64,000 bases of DNA from Laetiporus sulphureus 93-53 (lineage: Eukaryota > Basidiomycota > Agaricomycetes > Polyporales > Laetiporaceae): positions 1,280,761 through 1,344,760 of the forward strand of contig NW_024468511.1 of NCBI RefSeq assembly GCF_001632365.1. The letters run 5' to 3'. Below, in pieces: positions 22,925 to 34,634 of the stretch (its first letter is position 1; the number at the start of each line of letters is the position of its first letter). The notes beneath the pieces were generated by a model. It saw nothing but the letters and a program-made list of their open reading frames with translations, ran no database searches and was not told where the DNA came from. Made by a program: the position numbers and the translations under genes.

Positions 22925-24014
22925 TCACCGACCAGTCAGCCAATCTCTCAGCATCTCCAGCTTCGCGTATCCCCTCTCCCCAGTGAACCCGCCCACTACG
23001 AGGATTAGATGCGCAAGGGACATCGCCGCGATGACTGCGATGACAGACGACAGCGAATACGTCTTTTCCGGCTGCTTCGTCTCCTCGAATATCACCTTGG
23101 ATGGCTCGGAGTGTTCTTCGGCGACGGGAGTCATAGGTTCGCCTAGTGGAGGACGAGCGGGCTCGGTAGACTTCAGTGTAGATGGCATGTTGAGGCACGA
23201 GAATAGGCCAGCGTTCAGCAGGTACACTTTGTTCGCCTCCTCGATAAGAGCCGCTTAGAGATTGGGCGTCATGAACTGCAATAAGCAATGTAATAACCGC
23301 ACGCAGCACATACCTTTAAGCTCTCGGTTGTCGCCGACCGACTTATCCATCTGACGCCGATACCACTCCTTTATCTTCTTCATGTCACCCATGTTCGCGC
23401 GCTCCATGCCATCGAGCTGCTTGAACTCGAAGAACGAGACACCTGCTCCGTCAGTTAAGTCGTACGCCTTGACGATCCTGTTCCTGATGATCTGGCCACC
23501 ACTGAGATCGCCGAGGTACCGCACATATGCATGCGCCAGCAGAGGCGCAGGGTCGCCAGACCGCGCGATAGACTGTATCTGCGAGACATAGTCGGTGAGT
23601 GCAGCCGGAGGGTCGTCCATCAGTGCGGCATGTATAGGATGTGGCTTCCAATCGGTCGTCCGGAGAAAGTGGCTTATGTCTGCGGAAAGACTTGGTACCC
23701 GAGCGAGCAGAACAGGATTGTGTACGATCGACAACACTGGATGCGTGGCATGCTGCTCGAGCCCCTGCTCGAGCGCGCTAGGAGACTCTCGGTGAGCTGT
23801 TCGCGCATAGGAAGCTTGCAAAGATCACACACTCATACACGTGCCACAGCATCATCATGAACCGGACATACTCCTCCCTGTCTAGCTCACCCCGAGCAAG
23901 CCACGACGCGCCACGACTCTTCTCGACTGCATCGTGCGCCGCTGCGGTGCTAATGCGCAGCAGAGTCGAAATTGGCAACGAGAAGTCGATTTCAACGGCA
24001 GACTGAGTCGCCAT
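22925..24014 (-). CDS. HMX1: Heme oxygenase, tail-anchored
   Basis: Three exons (23831-24014, 23314-23796, 22925-23253) give 331 residues. Heme oxygenase splits heme to biliverdin, CO and iron, using electrons from cytochrome P450 reductase. The proximal histidine is expected in RISTAAAHDAVE (about residue 28), and the distal helix is marked by YLGDLSGGQIIRNRI, the family signature. A Pro/Glu linker of about 50 residues leads to a single hydrophobic helix near the C-terminus (VIAVIAAMSLAHLILVVGGF), which fits a tail anchor in the endoplasmic reticulum. The first intron in this model is only 34 nt (23797-23830), shorter than the others, yet it is the only junction that keeps the frame. The symbol is given by analogy with yeast. 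Confidence 0.9.
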
Positions 24015-24485
24015 TATCAAGACACGAAGATACACGTAGGAGGAAGGGAGAGAAATGAAGTAAAGACAGGAAAGCGGGAATATAAAGGAGACGCAAGCCC
24101 AGCTGCGTGACGAATTCAAGTTGAAGCGGAACGCGAGAGGGACAGTCAATGCAACCGCGGCTGTAGTGAGGTCCAGGCGATCATATCTTATCAGATAAAC
24201 TACCTCAGCCACTCAGGCACATCTATCTCGTTGCCTCACGGCAGACACATACGGATGTCCGACTAGCTATGCAGATGAGTCACATTATGTTGAACAAGGA
24301 CTAACAGACGTGAGTCTAAGGTAGGTGGTTCACACTCAGCGGTGAGTGGGCTCAAGGTTGGTGACTTCGGGAAGATGCCGGAAAGATGAAGCCTAAAGGA
24401 GAGTACAGTGTCCCTCAAAGGAAAGCAGATCCAGAAGGATACGTAATATTACGGCGACTCTGCAGGGAAGAGCTGCGATTCGGCA
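24015..24485. other. Intergenic, no gene seen
   Basis: Promoter side of the heme oxygenase gene; TTTATATT lies on the minus strand near 24072. No coding pattern. Confidence 0.5.
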
Positions 24486-26134
24486 TCAGTCAGCTACCAT
24501 TAACTCCGGTAGTACAACTTCATCACTTACCCTGACAGCCTTTACATCTCTGGAGATGTGCCCTGGCGGAGTAGACATAGGCCTCGCAAGCTCCCTCGCG
24601 GCCGTGCCCACATCCTCCGGCTCTGCGCGAGAATCCTCGCTCGATTCGCAATCGTAGTCAAGCAAGGTATCGCCGTAGAGGATTCTGTGAGCAGAATAGC
24701 CCAGGCCTTCACCCGTGAGCTCGCTCGGAGGAACGATGGTAAGCTTCTTGGCCTTCCTGATGCGTCCACGACGCGATGTGGGTGGCATATGTGGTGGTGG
24801 TGTCGATGTATAGGCATGTGGGGATGGGGAGGAAAGAGCCTCGCGGGCATTCGGTTCGCCGTCGACGTCGTCCCTTGACGTCGTCCCTTGACAAGATGCG
24901 GGTGATTCTTCGCGATCTACGTGTGAGAAGTCAGCACATGCAACGGAACGAACCGAAGCGTTACCAACCATTGCGATGTGCGTACGTACAGTCGTCGCCT
25001 TCTGTGCAGTGACCTGCGAGGTAGTCTCGGCACACTTTCCCTGCAAATTGGCAATGTCAGACATTGCCTATACAACACCTGCCGAGATGACCTACGTTGG
25101 CCGCCCATCATGACGCCACCACCAATTACACGCCACATCACAGGATAAAAGTTCTTCTTGTGACATTCCTCCAGCGGGCTGGGTGGCTTCACGGGCAGCG
25201 CAGATCTCTGCGATATCTCATTGTTCTCCGCATCGTCATCGACAGACAATGATCCCTCCGCGTTATTGCAAATGGTGGTTACCCGAGATTCATGGATGCT
25301 TTCGAATGGATCAGTTCGGATGGGAATCCCCAGAAAGTATGGATGGACCCACAAATTGCACCTGTCACCCTTGACACAGGAACCGTTAGCGGCATAGAAC
25401 TTGCAGGGCTTCGCTATTAGGTGCATCAGGCTTCGCACTGCTGCGAGAACTGGAAATGCTCACTCCTATACAAGCTTCTGTACGAATGAGCTTGACCTTG
25501 GGCGCGCGAGTTCGAAGAAGAGGATGATGGGGACCTTCCGCCTGCTAGCTCGCTTCTGTCCTGCGTGAAAGCGGAAGCACTGTTTGGAGTTGATGACGTA
25601 AAAGGCGGTGCAGGAGGGTAGGCGTGGCCGACAATGTCTACGACTGTATGCATGCCGCCGAAGCCCATTGGCGATATCGGTGATGCCTCCTCAGTATGTA
25701 TGCTAGCGGCCTCAGACGATGAGGCATCGAAACTCGATGCATCTGATGCCGCTGATGCCGGAGACGCGGGCATCATGACGTTGGAGTATTGGGGGAAGGC
25801 CGCGTCTGTGGGGGACCACACGGGATATGGCGATGGGGCAAAGTATATCGGGGACGGCATGTAGTATGGCGGTGAGGACACGCAAACCGGCGAGTATTCA
25901 TGCGCGTACGAACAGTACCGTCCCAAGGGGGTATGGCTGAGAGGGTAATTGTAACCAGGCTCCGCTGTTATATGCGAATCCGATGAGTAGGTTCACGAGA
26001 ACGCGCTTAGGCTACGGCTCACTGCGAGAAGTCGGATGCAGATGGCGCTTGAGCACATAGTCTGCGACTTTGCAGCCTTGTTTTTGCTCGTAAACAGTCG
26101 GCCCATTCCCGAAGCTCATGATAAGTGAGGTCAT
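24486..26134 (-). CDS. CCCH zinc-finger protein (RNA-binding type)
   Basis: Start ATG 26134 (MTSLIMSFGNGP) and stop TGA 24486-24488. Splicing out a 50-nt intron joins YRT to KPCKFY, and a second intron restores CNFIHE. This yields a finger C-x8-C-x5-C-x3-H (CKFYAANGSC, VKGDRC, NFIH). A later junction gives RKVCRDYLAGHC, TEGDDC, TYAH, a second finger C-x7-C-x5-C-x3-H. An upstream CSYAHE piece may be the end of a third, degenerate finger. The lead-in YRTKPC matches the tristetraprolin-type motif that contacts AU-rich RNA, so mRNA binding is a fair inference. Between the first and second exons lies a Pro/Ser/Tyr-rich region (YYMPSPIYFAPSPYPVW), and the C-terminus is Ser/Pro/Glu-rich with a basic SRRGRIRKAKK patch. 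Confidence 0.75.
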
Positions 26135-27279
26135 TGGGTAGCTCGAGTGCGCTCTATAAAACAATCTCAGCCAGAGCCCAGGATGCATATAACCACATCC
26201 TACTCACCCGCTTCAGCAACAGACGAAAGAGCGGAATGTCCTCACATTTCCTCCCATCCAGCGCACACTTATAACTCAGGTGCGAGACTCGAAACTTGGC
26301 CATAACGCCCCCTCGCGCTTAGTCATATACGAGTATCCGTTCGGTCGATGCGCTTTTTTGTACGCGGCGACATCTCGATCTCTTGAAAACCAGATCGAAG
26401 CTGGCCGAACAAAGCGCGAACAATAAGACGAGCCTGCTGAGAGCACATTCCGACGCTGGCCACGTTTCTGCTCGCAATTGTCCTCTACGGCATTTGCAAG
26501 CGGACAGACAGGTAAATTAACGGGCATGTCGAGGTAAGGCGAGTAGCAGCGACTTGCCTCTTTCCCTGTCATGACGACGTTGAGAGTGAACCAGCGGGGA
26601 ACCCGCCTGTTCTGGCCACACGGTTCCTTGTGGCTGGATAACAATAAGGAAGATGCTAAGCCATCTAAGGAGAAAAGTTGGAAATCGCGGGAATCAAGGA
26701 AATTTGGTGATTCTGGATAGAGCGATTCTGAGCGGCGAGTCCTTTACAGGCTGTCGAGCTCCCAAGACTAAGATCTGGTTGAGATGCGGCTTTTGTTCAA
26801 GTCTATCAAGAGTGCTGCGCAACTGATGAAGAGATTGTTTCGCGTGAAGTGCAAGCGCACAAGGAGGCCGCAAGGCAGCTGACAATGTACAATGACCATA
26901 TACCAATGAACAAGCGAGAGGAGTGAGCCTCCGGCAGTCGGAGACGGCGGCGGATAAGAGGAGAGATATTCTTTGGATATCGCTTGTGCAGGTAGAAAAC
27001 GAAGCAGATTACAGCCATTGAGTGGAGGATAGTGAACTCATTAGCTCCTAAGCTATACCGAACACCCGAACAAGACTTGAACATTAAGCATTTAAATGAC
27101 GTTCATTACCGTACATTTCGTTTGAGACTTCTCCCTTGATTGACAATCCTATGCATTCATTGAATTAGCATGATGGTAGGTTCTTGCTTGTAGGGTATGG
27201 ATCGTGAGGGTCGTAAGTGATACAGGGGGCGTGATGATGATACAGATGAATGCGGCAAAGAGTTAAGAGTTGTGTGGGG
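26135..27279. other. Intergenic (1.1 kb), no gene accepted
   Basis: Two minus-strand open frames (26276-26644 and 26806-27084) lack any family pattern I know and have no supporting splice context. The part near 26,140-26,290 is probably the 5' UTR or an upstream non-coding exon of the CCCH gene. Confidence 0.4.
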
Positions 27280-28816
27280 TCATGACTCTCCACTATGCCG
27301 GTGAGCAGTGTTGTCCTGCAGCAGGGGCGTCCGTTCGGAGGGCTCAGGCGATGGTGAGGTGGGTGGCAATGGTGAGGTGGGTGGCAATGGTGAGGTGGGT
27401 GGCAATGGTGAGGTGAGTGGCAATGGTGAGGTGGGTGGCAATGGTGAGGATGCAGGTGCCGGAGTGGACGCGTGGTCATCAGCCTCGGAATGAAGTTCAA
27501 CGGGGGCATGGTGTGATGGAGGAGGGTGAGATTGTGTTACGTCAAGCTTGCAGACGGGGCACTACGCAAGAGATGCTATCAAAAAAAATTACAGCTTGCC
27601 AAGATGAACGGCATGCCTACCAGTTTCTTTTTGTGTATCAGCCATTCGTCCACCTCATCCAAATGGAACATGTGATAACACGGCAGCACGCGGACGCGGT
27701 CGCCCTTCGCAAAGTTCTCTAGGCAGATCGCGCATTCATCCTGCTCCTCGACCCATGCGGGGAGCTCGACGTCATGCGAGGTCGACGGATGTGCGTCCAA
27801 TGGGAGCCCCTGCTCGACATCGCGCTCAGCATCGGCGTTCTCGAGTGGGAAGGTAGGCTCATGCTTCTCCCAACCTGTACCTGTCCAAACACGCCATGGG
27901 AAGCTGTGCACAATGTCCTCGGGAGCACGGTCACGCTGTGCCGCACGAACTGCGCGGAAGCGATGCACAAGAAGCGTGATGAAAGTGAGAAGGGAGGGAA
28001 GGAGGAGGATGATTACGAAGGTGATAAAAGGCCTGAGACAAAACAGTCAGATTTTAGTGTGGACTGCGAGAAAGTGGAACCCACGAATACCATTCCCAGG
28101 CTGAGAACTCCGTGCTCAGCAGAATAGAGTGAGTCTTGAGCCCGCCGTGGGTCGTGTTTGAAGAGGAGATCATGGACAGCAGCTCAACGTAGTCCCAATA
28201 CTTGATGAACGTGGCAGCGATCGTCACATCGGAAGAGTCGCCTGTATGAAAGGTAATGTTACCGTCCTCCGTACGGTGATTGCGTCAACCAAGACCTACG
28301 TTCGCTGTACATGTTCAAGAGAGCATCTGGATTCTCTTTGTCTCCACCAACTACCACTGCTCGTGCCCCGAGACGCTGAGCCTGCCGCGCCTTCTCAACA
28401 AAGGGGCAGCCGCCTCTCTGCACGAGAGCGATCCAGGACTCGGTCGGGTCGGGTTTGTGAGGACCGCTCGCACATAGTTCCGGGCAGCCCTGAATGGGAT
28501 TCGGCTTATAATAATGAGACGAGTTTGCAGAGGGGTCGAGCGGGCAAGGTGCAGTGAATGCAGAGAGCGGGATCACATAGCCCAGGAGAGGGTCAATCAG
28601 CTCCGCACCGAAAGAAGCGGGGCGAGCGGGAAAGGTGACGGGTGGCGAGCGGTCGACGATGGACACGGTGCCATCCGAGGCCCATGCCCAGCCCCAAAGC
28701 CAGCTGCCGTCCTCCCTGGCGCCGCTGGAGAGTTTGTATAGCCAGTCAACGGGATGTGCATGCGCGTGTACCGCAAGATGGGCGAAAAGTACGAGGAGCG
28801 TGAGGAGGCGAATCAT
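27280..28816 (-). CDS. PA-TM-RING E3 ubiquitin ligase
   Basis: The chosen start (28816) begins [20 protein letters not shown], a clear signal peptide. The PA domain follows ([31 protein letters not shown]). An intron near 28,245-28,305 leads to [18 protein letters not shown] and, after a second intron, one transmembrane helix ([21 protein letters not shown]). The cytosolic part has a RING-H2 finger: CAIC, then CYHMFH, and after another intron CPVCK. This order is that of RNF13-type ligases of endosomes or vacuole. The C-terminus contains five to six repeats of SPLPPT encoded by an 18-bp tandem repeat, then [12 protein letters not shown], a possible acidic-dileucine-like sorting signal (inference). 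All motifs are present, so the gene looks intact. Confidence 0.88.
27345..27452 (-). repeat. 18-bp tandem repeat inside the RING ligase gene
   Basis: GGTGAGGTGGGTGGCAAT is repeated five to six times with one or two changes, in frame, and encodes SPLPPT on the minus strand. Repeat number probably varies between strains. Confidence 0.9.
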
Positions 28817-29245
28817 AGGTTGTACGACGGGACGCTGGAGATGTCGAGCAGCATTAAAGGTGGGCTGGTAAGCCATGGTCGAGCCTGATGATGAGGGAGT
28901 GCACTGGGCTCGCCCGCGCCCTCGTCGTCGCAGTCTGTGCTTGGCTGAATTCATCTTTGAATCTCGACGACCCGGCGTTTGCCGGTGCCCTACTCCACCA
29001 CGTTCCAGAACAGGCTCTGTCTGCCTCACGCTGTGTCGGCCATCCATCTGCCGGAGGACACAGAGCACAGAGAGATGCGGAATTATTCAGAGAATACTTC
29101 ATAACGATACACTGCAATGACGACATGATGTGCTACATTGTACAGACAATGCGCGGAATCGCCTATTACTGAGTGTCCTTCAAGCATGCATGCAACGCTT
29201 CGGTCGAAACGAAGCCATAATTCTCACTGTATATATATGCGTGTC
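28817..29245. other. Intergenic, no gene seen
   Basis: Promoter of the RING ligase gene and 3' flank of the arrestin-like gene; ATATATATATGC near 29,230 is an AT-rich spot. An upstream in-frame ATG (28876) would add 20 residues before the signal peptide, which is less likely. Confidence 0.45.
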
Positions 29246-30877
29246 TCATAGTCCATACGGAATGGGTGCGTCTAGTAACCGCGGGTCGCTCGTGATAAGA
29301 GGTATTGTGTAGTCGGATGCCGAGAACGTCTGCCCTGCGCCATCGCTCTCCCAAGAATCGGTTGTCAGACGAACGGGCACCACTTGCCGTAGTTCGTGAA
29401 ACGGTGCCCGACTAGGATCTGGCGGAGTCATGGACAAGACAATGAAATCTCTGATGGTCAGCCCGCCCGCCTTGAATCCTCCAATGCGAATTTGATCGCT
29501 GACGCAGATTTCTCCAGAATACGATGTCCAATCGGGTCCATCACCCTGCAAATAATGGTTAGCCGACCTATAGGGAACAAGAAGGAGCAGATTTCGCTCA
29601 CTGCGTGCCGGAAAGCCGCGTCCCCAATTTCTACGGTACGCCAGATGTCGGTCTTTGTGCCAAGGACTAACTGCCCTCTACCGAATGAATGGTTAGGATT
29701 TCAAATATACATGGCCAGCGTAGTGCACACGTACCTGGCGTCGACGTTCGTCTGCCTGAGCAGCTGCACGCGAGTATGCTGTCGGGCACCTGTCCGGGCC
29801 CCGGTCGGGCCAAACGGGAGAAAAGCTGCAAGGGAGGACGGTGTCGACGCAAAGATGAGGTGGAAAGGAATCGGCTCTGCCATGGAAAAAACGCGCGCCG
29901 TTGGGATGTAGAACTGCAAGCGACGTGAACGGAAGCCGTGCTCCTATTTATAACCGCTAACACGTACTCTGGCAGTGATGTCCTTCACACCTGCAACCTT
30001 GGCCGTCATCACCGTCTCGTAACGCCGCCAATCCGCGGCGCTCAGCATACCATGTGGTCCGGGCGAGCGCAGGATTGGCGGCGGCAGCGGTACGGCGGGG
30101 CGGGAGCGGGGATAATAGACGAACGGAGTAGAAACCGTGCTGCACGGCTGCGCGCTCGAGATATGCAGGAATTTACGCAAAGAGTCGATCCTCACCTGTT
30201 GCTGCTACGGAGCAGGCCCGACGATCTACCTTTCTGCGCGACAGCAGTTATGATATACTCTATCACGGCATGGAAGCCGGGCACGCCAGACAGCTGTGCC
30301 TCGTGTGTAGGCGGGAGAGGCTGCCTTGGACTTTCAGCTGGTGTGCGGATTGGGATAGGACATTGAACGAACGTATGTGTCTCTGCCGTCTGTGAAAGAG
30401 GGAGGAAGTGCCAAACTAAATGGCAGGGAAGGAGGGCACTGCCCGGGTTGGGCGTCTCTGCCCCATAGCGTCACGGTGGACGCACATAGCTTCGTTGCGG
30501 TCGTGCCACCCTCCGCAACCTCTTTGAGCCGCAAGCTGCCCTCAATCTGCAGTGCTTCAGTTATTCATGACTTGGAGTGACCTTGCGGCACTCACTCGGA
30601 CCTCCACGCTCGTTGTTGTCTCCGGTTTGGAGAGGGTCACGGTGCCCTCCACAAAATCACCGCACCCATACGCAGGCAGATTGGCGCTACTGTCCTGGCG
30701 ACTGAGCCACAGACTGAGCCCTCCTGAGCGCGAATGCTTGACAAAATCACCAGATGGCCGTCGACGGAGGCGGTTGAGCGCGATGCGCTGTTCCTGGGCG
30801 TGTGGCTCGGCGGAGTAGGGTGGGGTGCAGGCGAGGGAAGAGGACCTGTACCCGGGCAGGGGGCCTGTCGTCGACAT
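29246..30877 (-). CDS. Arrestin-fold protein (alpha-arrestin-like), copy A
   Basis: The start (30877) gives MSTTGPLPGYRSSS. The N-terminal arrestin domain is marked by DFVEGTVTLSKPETTTSVEVR, then after a 49-nt intron IEGSLRLKE, later YPLPPTHEAQLSGVPGFHAV, a typical core strand pair. The C-terminal arrestin half has RVFSMAEPIPFHLIF, VQLLRQTNVDARG, GGFKAGGLTIRDFIVLSM, a short PPDPSRAPFH turn and VPVRLTTDSW. It ends PIPYGL. About eight exons are implied. In fungi alpha-arrestins link Rsp5-type ligases to membrane transporters; I did not see a clear PPxY motif, so that role is open. Copy B upstream has the same order of strands and motifs, so the pair is a tandem duplication. Confidence 0.75.
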
Positions 30878-31564
30878 GGGGGGCCGTTAGACGACGGTAG
30901 GGGCATTTGGAGGACGAGTCAGGGCTTTACTAAGTGAGTTGTGCCGCCCAAGTATGTGGTCCATATGGACTGCACTTCGGCATTGAGTCGGGAATTCCGG
31001 AAGACATGTGCATGCGCACAGTTTATCTCCGGATTCCGCCCTAGGTTCCCTTGCCAAGGGTCCCGATGTCTCTCCGCGTGGCCGCACAGCTTGCAGCGCC
31101 AGATGGGACGCACAGCCTCAGCCGTGTCCCCGACCGGCATGCCCACCATCGCCATGCTGCACAGGGCTTCGATTCGCGGATACTCTATCGACGCGGAACG
31201 ATTTACGTGAAAAAGCGAGCCAGAAAAGCAGGCCATCAGCGACTCGACCGCCACGGCCACATGGATGGCGAGATGTAGGATCATGTGGAGGTCTTCGCAC
31301 GATGGTTCATCCCGCCTTCGGTCACTTCGACTCCAGTCTCGGTGGCGCCCGTCCCAAATGCATGTCCCACCCGCACTATTTTGGCCGCAGGGCCGCAATC
31401 ATATTTACTTGCTACTAGTGTACGTATAGATCTCAGTCGTATGCACTGTCCGGAACACTTTCCTTCGCCACGTCGCAAACCACGCACTTGTACCGCTTCA
31501 TCAGCGCTCAGCCCTCACGGACGCAGGCGCACGCACGTTGCACGCTGACTCCACTTCGTCAGCG
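30878..31564. other. Intergenic between the two arrestin-like genes
   Basis: A minus-strand open frame (30919-31398) has no recognised domain and overlaps no splice logic; I leave it out. Otherwise nothing was recognised. Confidence 0.4.
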
Positions 31565-33141
31565 CTATGCCTCCGCGGCTGACGCTGCAGAAGAGCATGC
31601 GTGCGACTCGGTAGTAAGCCGTACAGGTATCGTCTCGCAAAACGCCTTGAATGGCGTCCGCGAACCATCTGGCGGTTTGATGCACACCACGATCCCATCC
31701 TGTCCTCGATTTGTCAGCCTCTATTCTGACGACACTAGAAGAACTATCGCTCACCGAAACCCTCACGCCTGTAGCCTCAAATCCGCCGTTTCTCACATTG
31801 GCTGAAAGCGTTACAGCCCCAGCCCAGGTAATGGACCTCGCGTTCCTGCTGGTCTTGTGTACGACTCCTTGGCCGATTACTTGTGAGGAGAATATATGGC
31901 TGCTCTGTGACATCTGAGGAACACCGGTGCAGAGCACGTCGACCGCCGTGGTTCGCTTCATGTGAACTTGGAGCGGGAGTCCGCTCTTGCCGATGCCAGT
32001 GCGCGATATCAGCTGCTGCGAGACGGAGTGGAGGGACGTGTGTGACGGCGAGGACAGGGGATGAAACGACGAGGGTGCTGGGCGATAGCAAGTAAATGGG
32101 GAAAGGACATCTTCGTCCGCGAATAATGTTACAAAGAACGGTATGGGCTCTTTAAGGCTACAGATCTGCGACATGGGTAAAAATACCTGGTATTCAGGCA
32201 AAGGTTAGGTAACGGCCGTTACTCATGGGAGGACATCACTGACATGTAGCTCGATTGCAGAGTGACCAAGACGTCGAGGTCCGAGAGTGTACGTGAACAA
32301 TGTGCGAGGGTATTCCCGCGAGGCCGCCGGACTTAGGCGAAAGGGCCCTGCGCGAGGTGGCCGAGAATACTGCTGTATCGCGAACGGCACGCGGAGGCTA
32401 ATCGACCGAGTCAGACCTGCCAAGCCTAGGCAGCTTACGAGCTCTCCTCACCAACTTCTCTTGCGCCACAGAGGCGCCTTGCGTTCCCCACGAACTATGT
32501 CCACTGTTATCTGATACGACACATGCATCGTGAATCCCGGGATGCCGGCAAGGTGGGTCTGATACGTTGGAGGCAGGGGACGCCGCTCGCCGGACGTTGC
32601 ATCCAAATGTGCGCTAGGAAGGGTGTACTGGAATGAGCATCTGGTCCCCAGCGGAGCATCTCTCTGGCAATTCCACGAATACACCAGGTCGTGCAGCAGT
32701 TGCACGAGGACAGTTCCGGAGCCTGCGACTTCTCGTATTCTGATTTGTCCATGCACCTAGCCGGGGTAAGCAGATGCGCATTCGGCGAAGACATATAGGC
32801 TTTACCTGCACGTCGAGAGAAAGCACCTCGTCCGGTTGAAAGATGGTAATGACTCCATCTATCGTGCCTCCGCTACGGTAAACAGGGATGGGGGCGCCTG
32901 GCTCTTGGCCGCCAAGCTGGACGGCCACCTCACGAGAACGCTGAACGAAATATGCCAAAGAAGTTCCTGGCTGGGTTGCAATTCCTCGGGGATCATGACG
33001 CGCTTGAGCTAATGGAAGCGCTAAGCGTTGCTCAGAGATAAGGAGCGCCTCGTTGGACTTGCGGTCGGGCCACTGCTCCTCGTCTTCGTCGCTCGAGAGC
33101 GAGCTGGCGTAGTATTGCACGCTGGCGAAGGGATGGCGCAT
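31565..33141 (-). CDS. Arrestin-fold protein (alpha-arrestin-like), copy B
   Basis: The start (33141) gives MRHPFASVQYYASS; the stop is TAG 31565-31567. The N-terminal domain carries GGTIDGVITIFQPDEVLSLDVQ, IREVAGSGTVLVQLL and PLPPTYQTHLAGIPGFTMHV, each matching copy A in order and spacing. The C-terminal half has MSQICSLKEPIPFFVTLFA, ITWAGAVTLSANVRNGGFEA and, after the last intron, DGIVVCIKPPDGSRTPFK with IPVRLTTESH, parallel to copy A. Identity is low, so the duplication is old. The N-terminus differs and has an acidic patch (SSDEDEEQ). About nine exons are implied. The function is inferred from the fold only. Confidence 0.7.
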
Positions 33142-33947
33142 TGCGGTCGGTGCGGTCGTGGCGGTGAGAAGACGGATTGGAGGTCATGAGGAGCTGTCCG
33201 CGAAGATGATGCAAACAATCAAGTTGGTGATTCGGATGGACGATGGGAAACAGCGTATGGGGAGGCTTCTTTGGCCATACGGCTGTGTCCAGAACCTAGC
33301 GCGACATGCTCCGAGGATCAGTCTATTGCAAACCTGGGAGATTGATTGGACTTGTATTCAGAGTGGGTCATTAAAGAGGTCAGATGGGTTTACGAGCAAA
33401 ATCGTCGCGGCAGGTATCAGTCAGTAGTGTGTGATGCGCGTCAAGTGGTTGATGCGTCCCCATGCCGGGAACTGATACCCTCGGGCAGCAGCAGATCAGG
33501 ATCAATGGATGATTGCTTGGCTTTCCACGACCCGGCGGTATCGCTTTCCAGTCATCTACGTACAACAAGACCCATAAGTGTGCGGCGCTGATTCTCAACT
33601 AAACGGTGGAGATCTCACCTTTCACTGATGGTATGATGGACAGTTCGAAAGGCGGCCCCGAGGTCGCTATGCCAAAATATCGTGTGCAGGTAGCGGTCAA
33701 CGAGAGTTGGATCTGTGCCGTCCAGAACATCGTATCAAGACTCGATGTCAGGCCTGTGCTCGCTGCTAATTCCAAGAGGACGAGCTGAGTACTACAAGAA
33801 AGAGCTCGGCGCTAACTTTATACTGTGGTCTAAACTGATCAGGCAAGTATGACGTCGTAGTAGTCAACTAGAACTAGGGTCCATTCGGCATATAAAGGAG
33901 CAGTGCTCTCAGTTCCTAACCCTCTTTACTATCTAGCTTTTCACATC
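33142..33947. other. Intergenic with an unrecognised open stretch
   Basis: On the minus strand 33,400-33,780 there is an open stretch (reading LLELAAS, SGPPFELSIIPSVK, then after a possible intron IDPDLLLPEG) that might be a relic, but I could not match it to a family. The promoter of the small plus-strand gene lies at the right end. Confidence 0.35.
33850..33896 (+). promoter_or_regulatory. CRE-like and TATA boxes of the small plus-strand gene
   Basis: TGACGTC at 33850-33856 resembles a CRE/bZIP site, and TATAAA at 33891-33896 lies 52 bp before the ATG at 33948. Both are inferred from sequence and spacing. Confidence 0.45.
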
Positions 33948-34634
33948 ATGACCTCGAACCCGTCGCAATCATCAGAGACGCAGGCAGATGTACGCATTCC
34001 AGCAGTGGTCGCATAAGGCCGTTCATGATGTCGTAATAGAACCAGACCACCGAGCAGCGCGTCGAGGAGAATCCGCAGCGACCGGCAGCGGCAGCTGCAG
34101 CGACTGAGAATGCCACTCGAGTGGAAAATGCAACGCAGAGTGTGTCACTGTTTTTTCTCAAGCTTCAGATTTTGCACCACTCACGTTCAAGTGCACTCAG
34201 CACCCGGTCCTCAGGCGGCGGGGACGCAAGCTGGCGAGCCTCCAATTGTTCACCTCCCACCAAAACGCAAGCCATCGTTTACTGAGGAGGTAATAGGCAA
34301 GTCAACGCCTTGACAGATCTTTCAATGAATCATCGCTCATCGTGCCGGGGCATGACAGGATATGCCAAGGTATATAATCCGTGCATGCTGCTTTCTATAC
34401 CCTCATGACGCTATCTTCTGCTGCATTCAGGAGATCCGGGGAACGGTACGTGACTCCGCAGAATAAAAAGGACACTCCTGATCTCATTCTTTCCCCAGAT
34501 ATTGCGGGATGTATGTCACTCAACTCATTCTATTGGACGTGCCATTGACAGCTTTACTACAGGCGAAGACCAAGGAGGAAGGGGAGAAGATTCTGAGGGG
34601 TGAGGAGGTATACCCTCCCGCACGGAAAGAGTGA
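33948..34634 (+). CDS. Small conserved fungal protein built from micro-exons
   Basis: Seven exons (33948-33989, 34040-34139, 34192-34296, 34359-34369, 34431-34445, 34499-34510, 34563-34634) join exactly to 118 residues. Three exons are only 11, 15 and 12 nt. The third intron begins with GC (GCAAGT) and ends with AG, a non-canonical but known class. The product starts MTSNPSQSSETQ, is Ala/Glu/Pro-rich, then has a conserved-looking core PPIVHLPPKRKPSFTEEVIG joined to YAKEIRGTILRD and AKTKEEGEKILRGEE. I recognise this core from small hypothetical proteins of mushrooms, where it reads similarly across a split of tiny exons, but no function is known to me. It lies alone between the arrestin pair and the spindle gene. 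Confidence 0.68.

Noticed and set aside
30919..31398. 159-residue minus-strand frame between the arrestin-like genes
   Set aside because: No domain, no conservation pattern I know, and composition like intergenic DNA; it could be a small gene, but the sequence alone does not support it.
33400..33780. Third arrestin-like copy upstream of copy B
   Set aside because: I compared the translated pieces with copies A and B and found no convincing shared motif.
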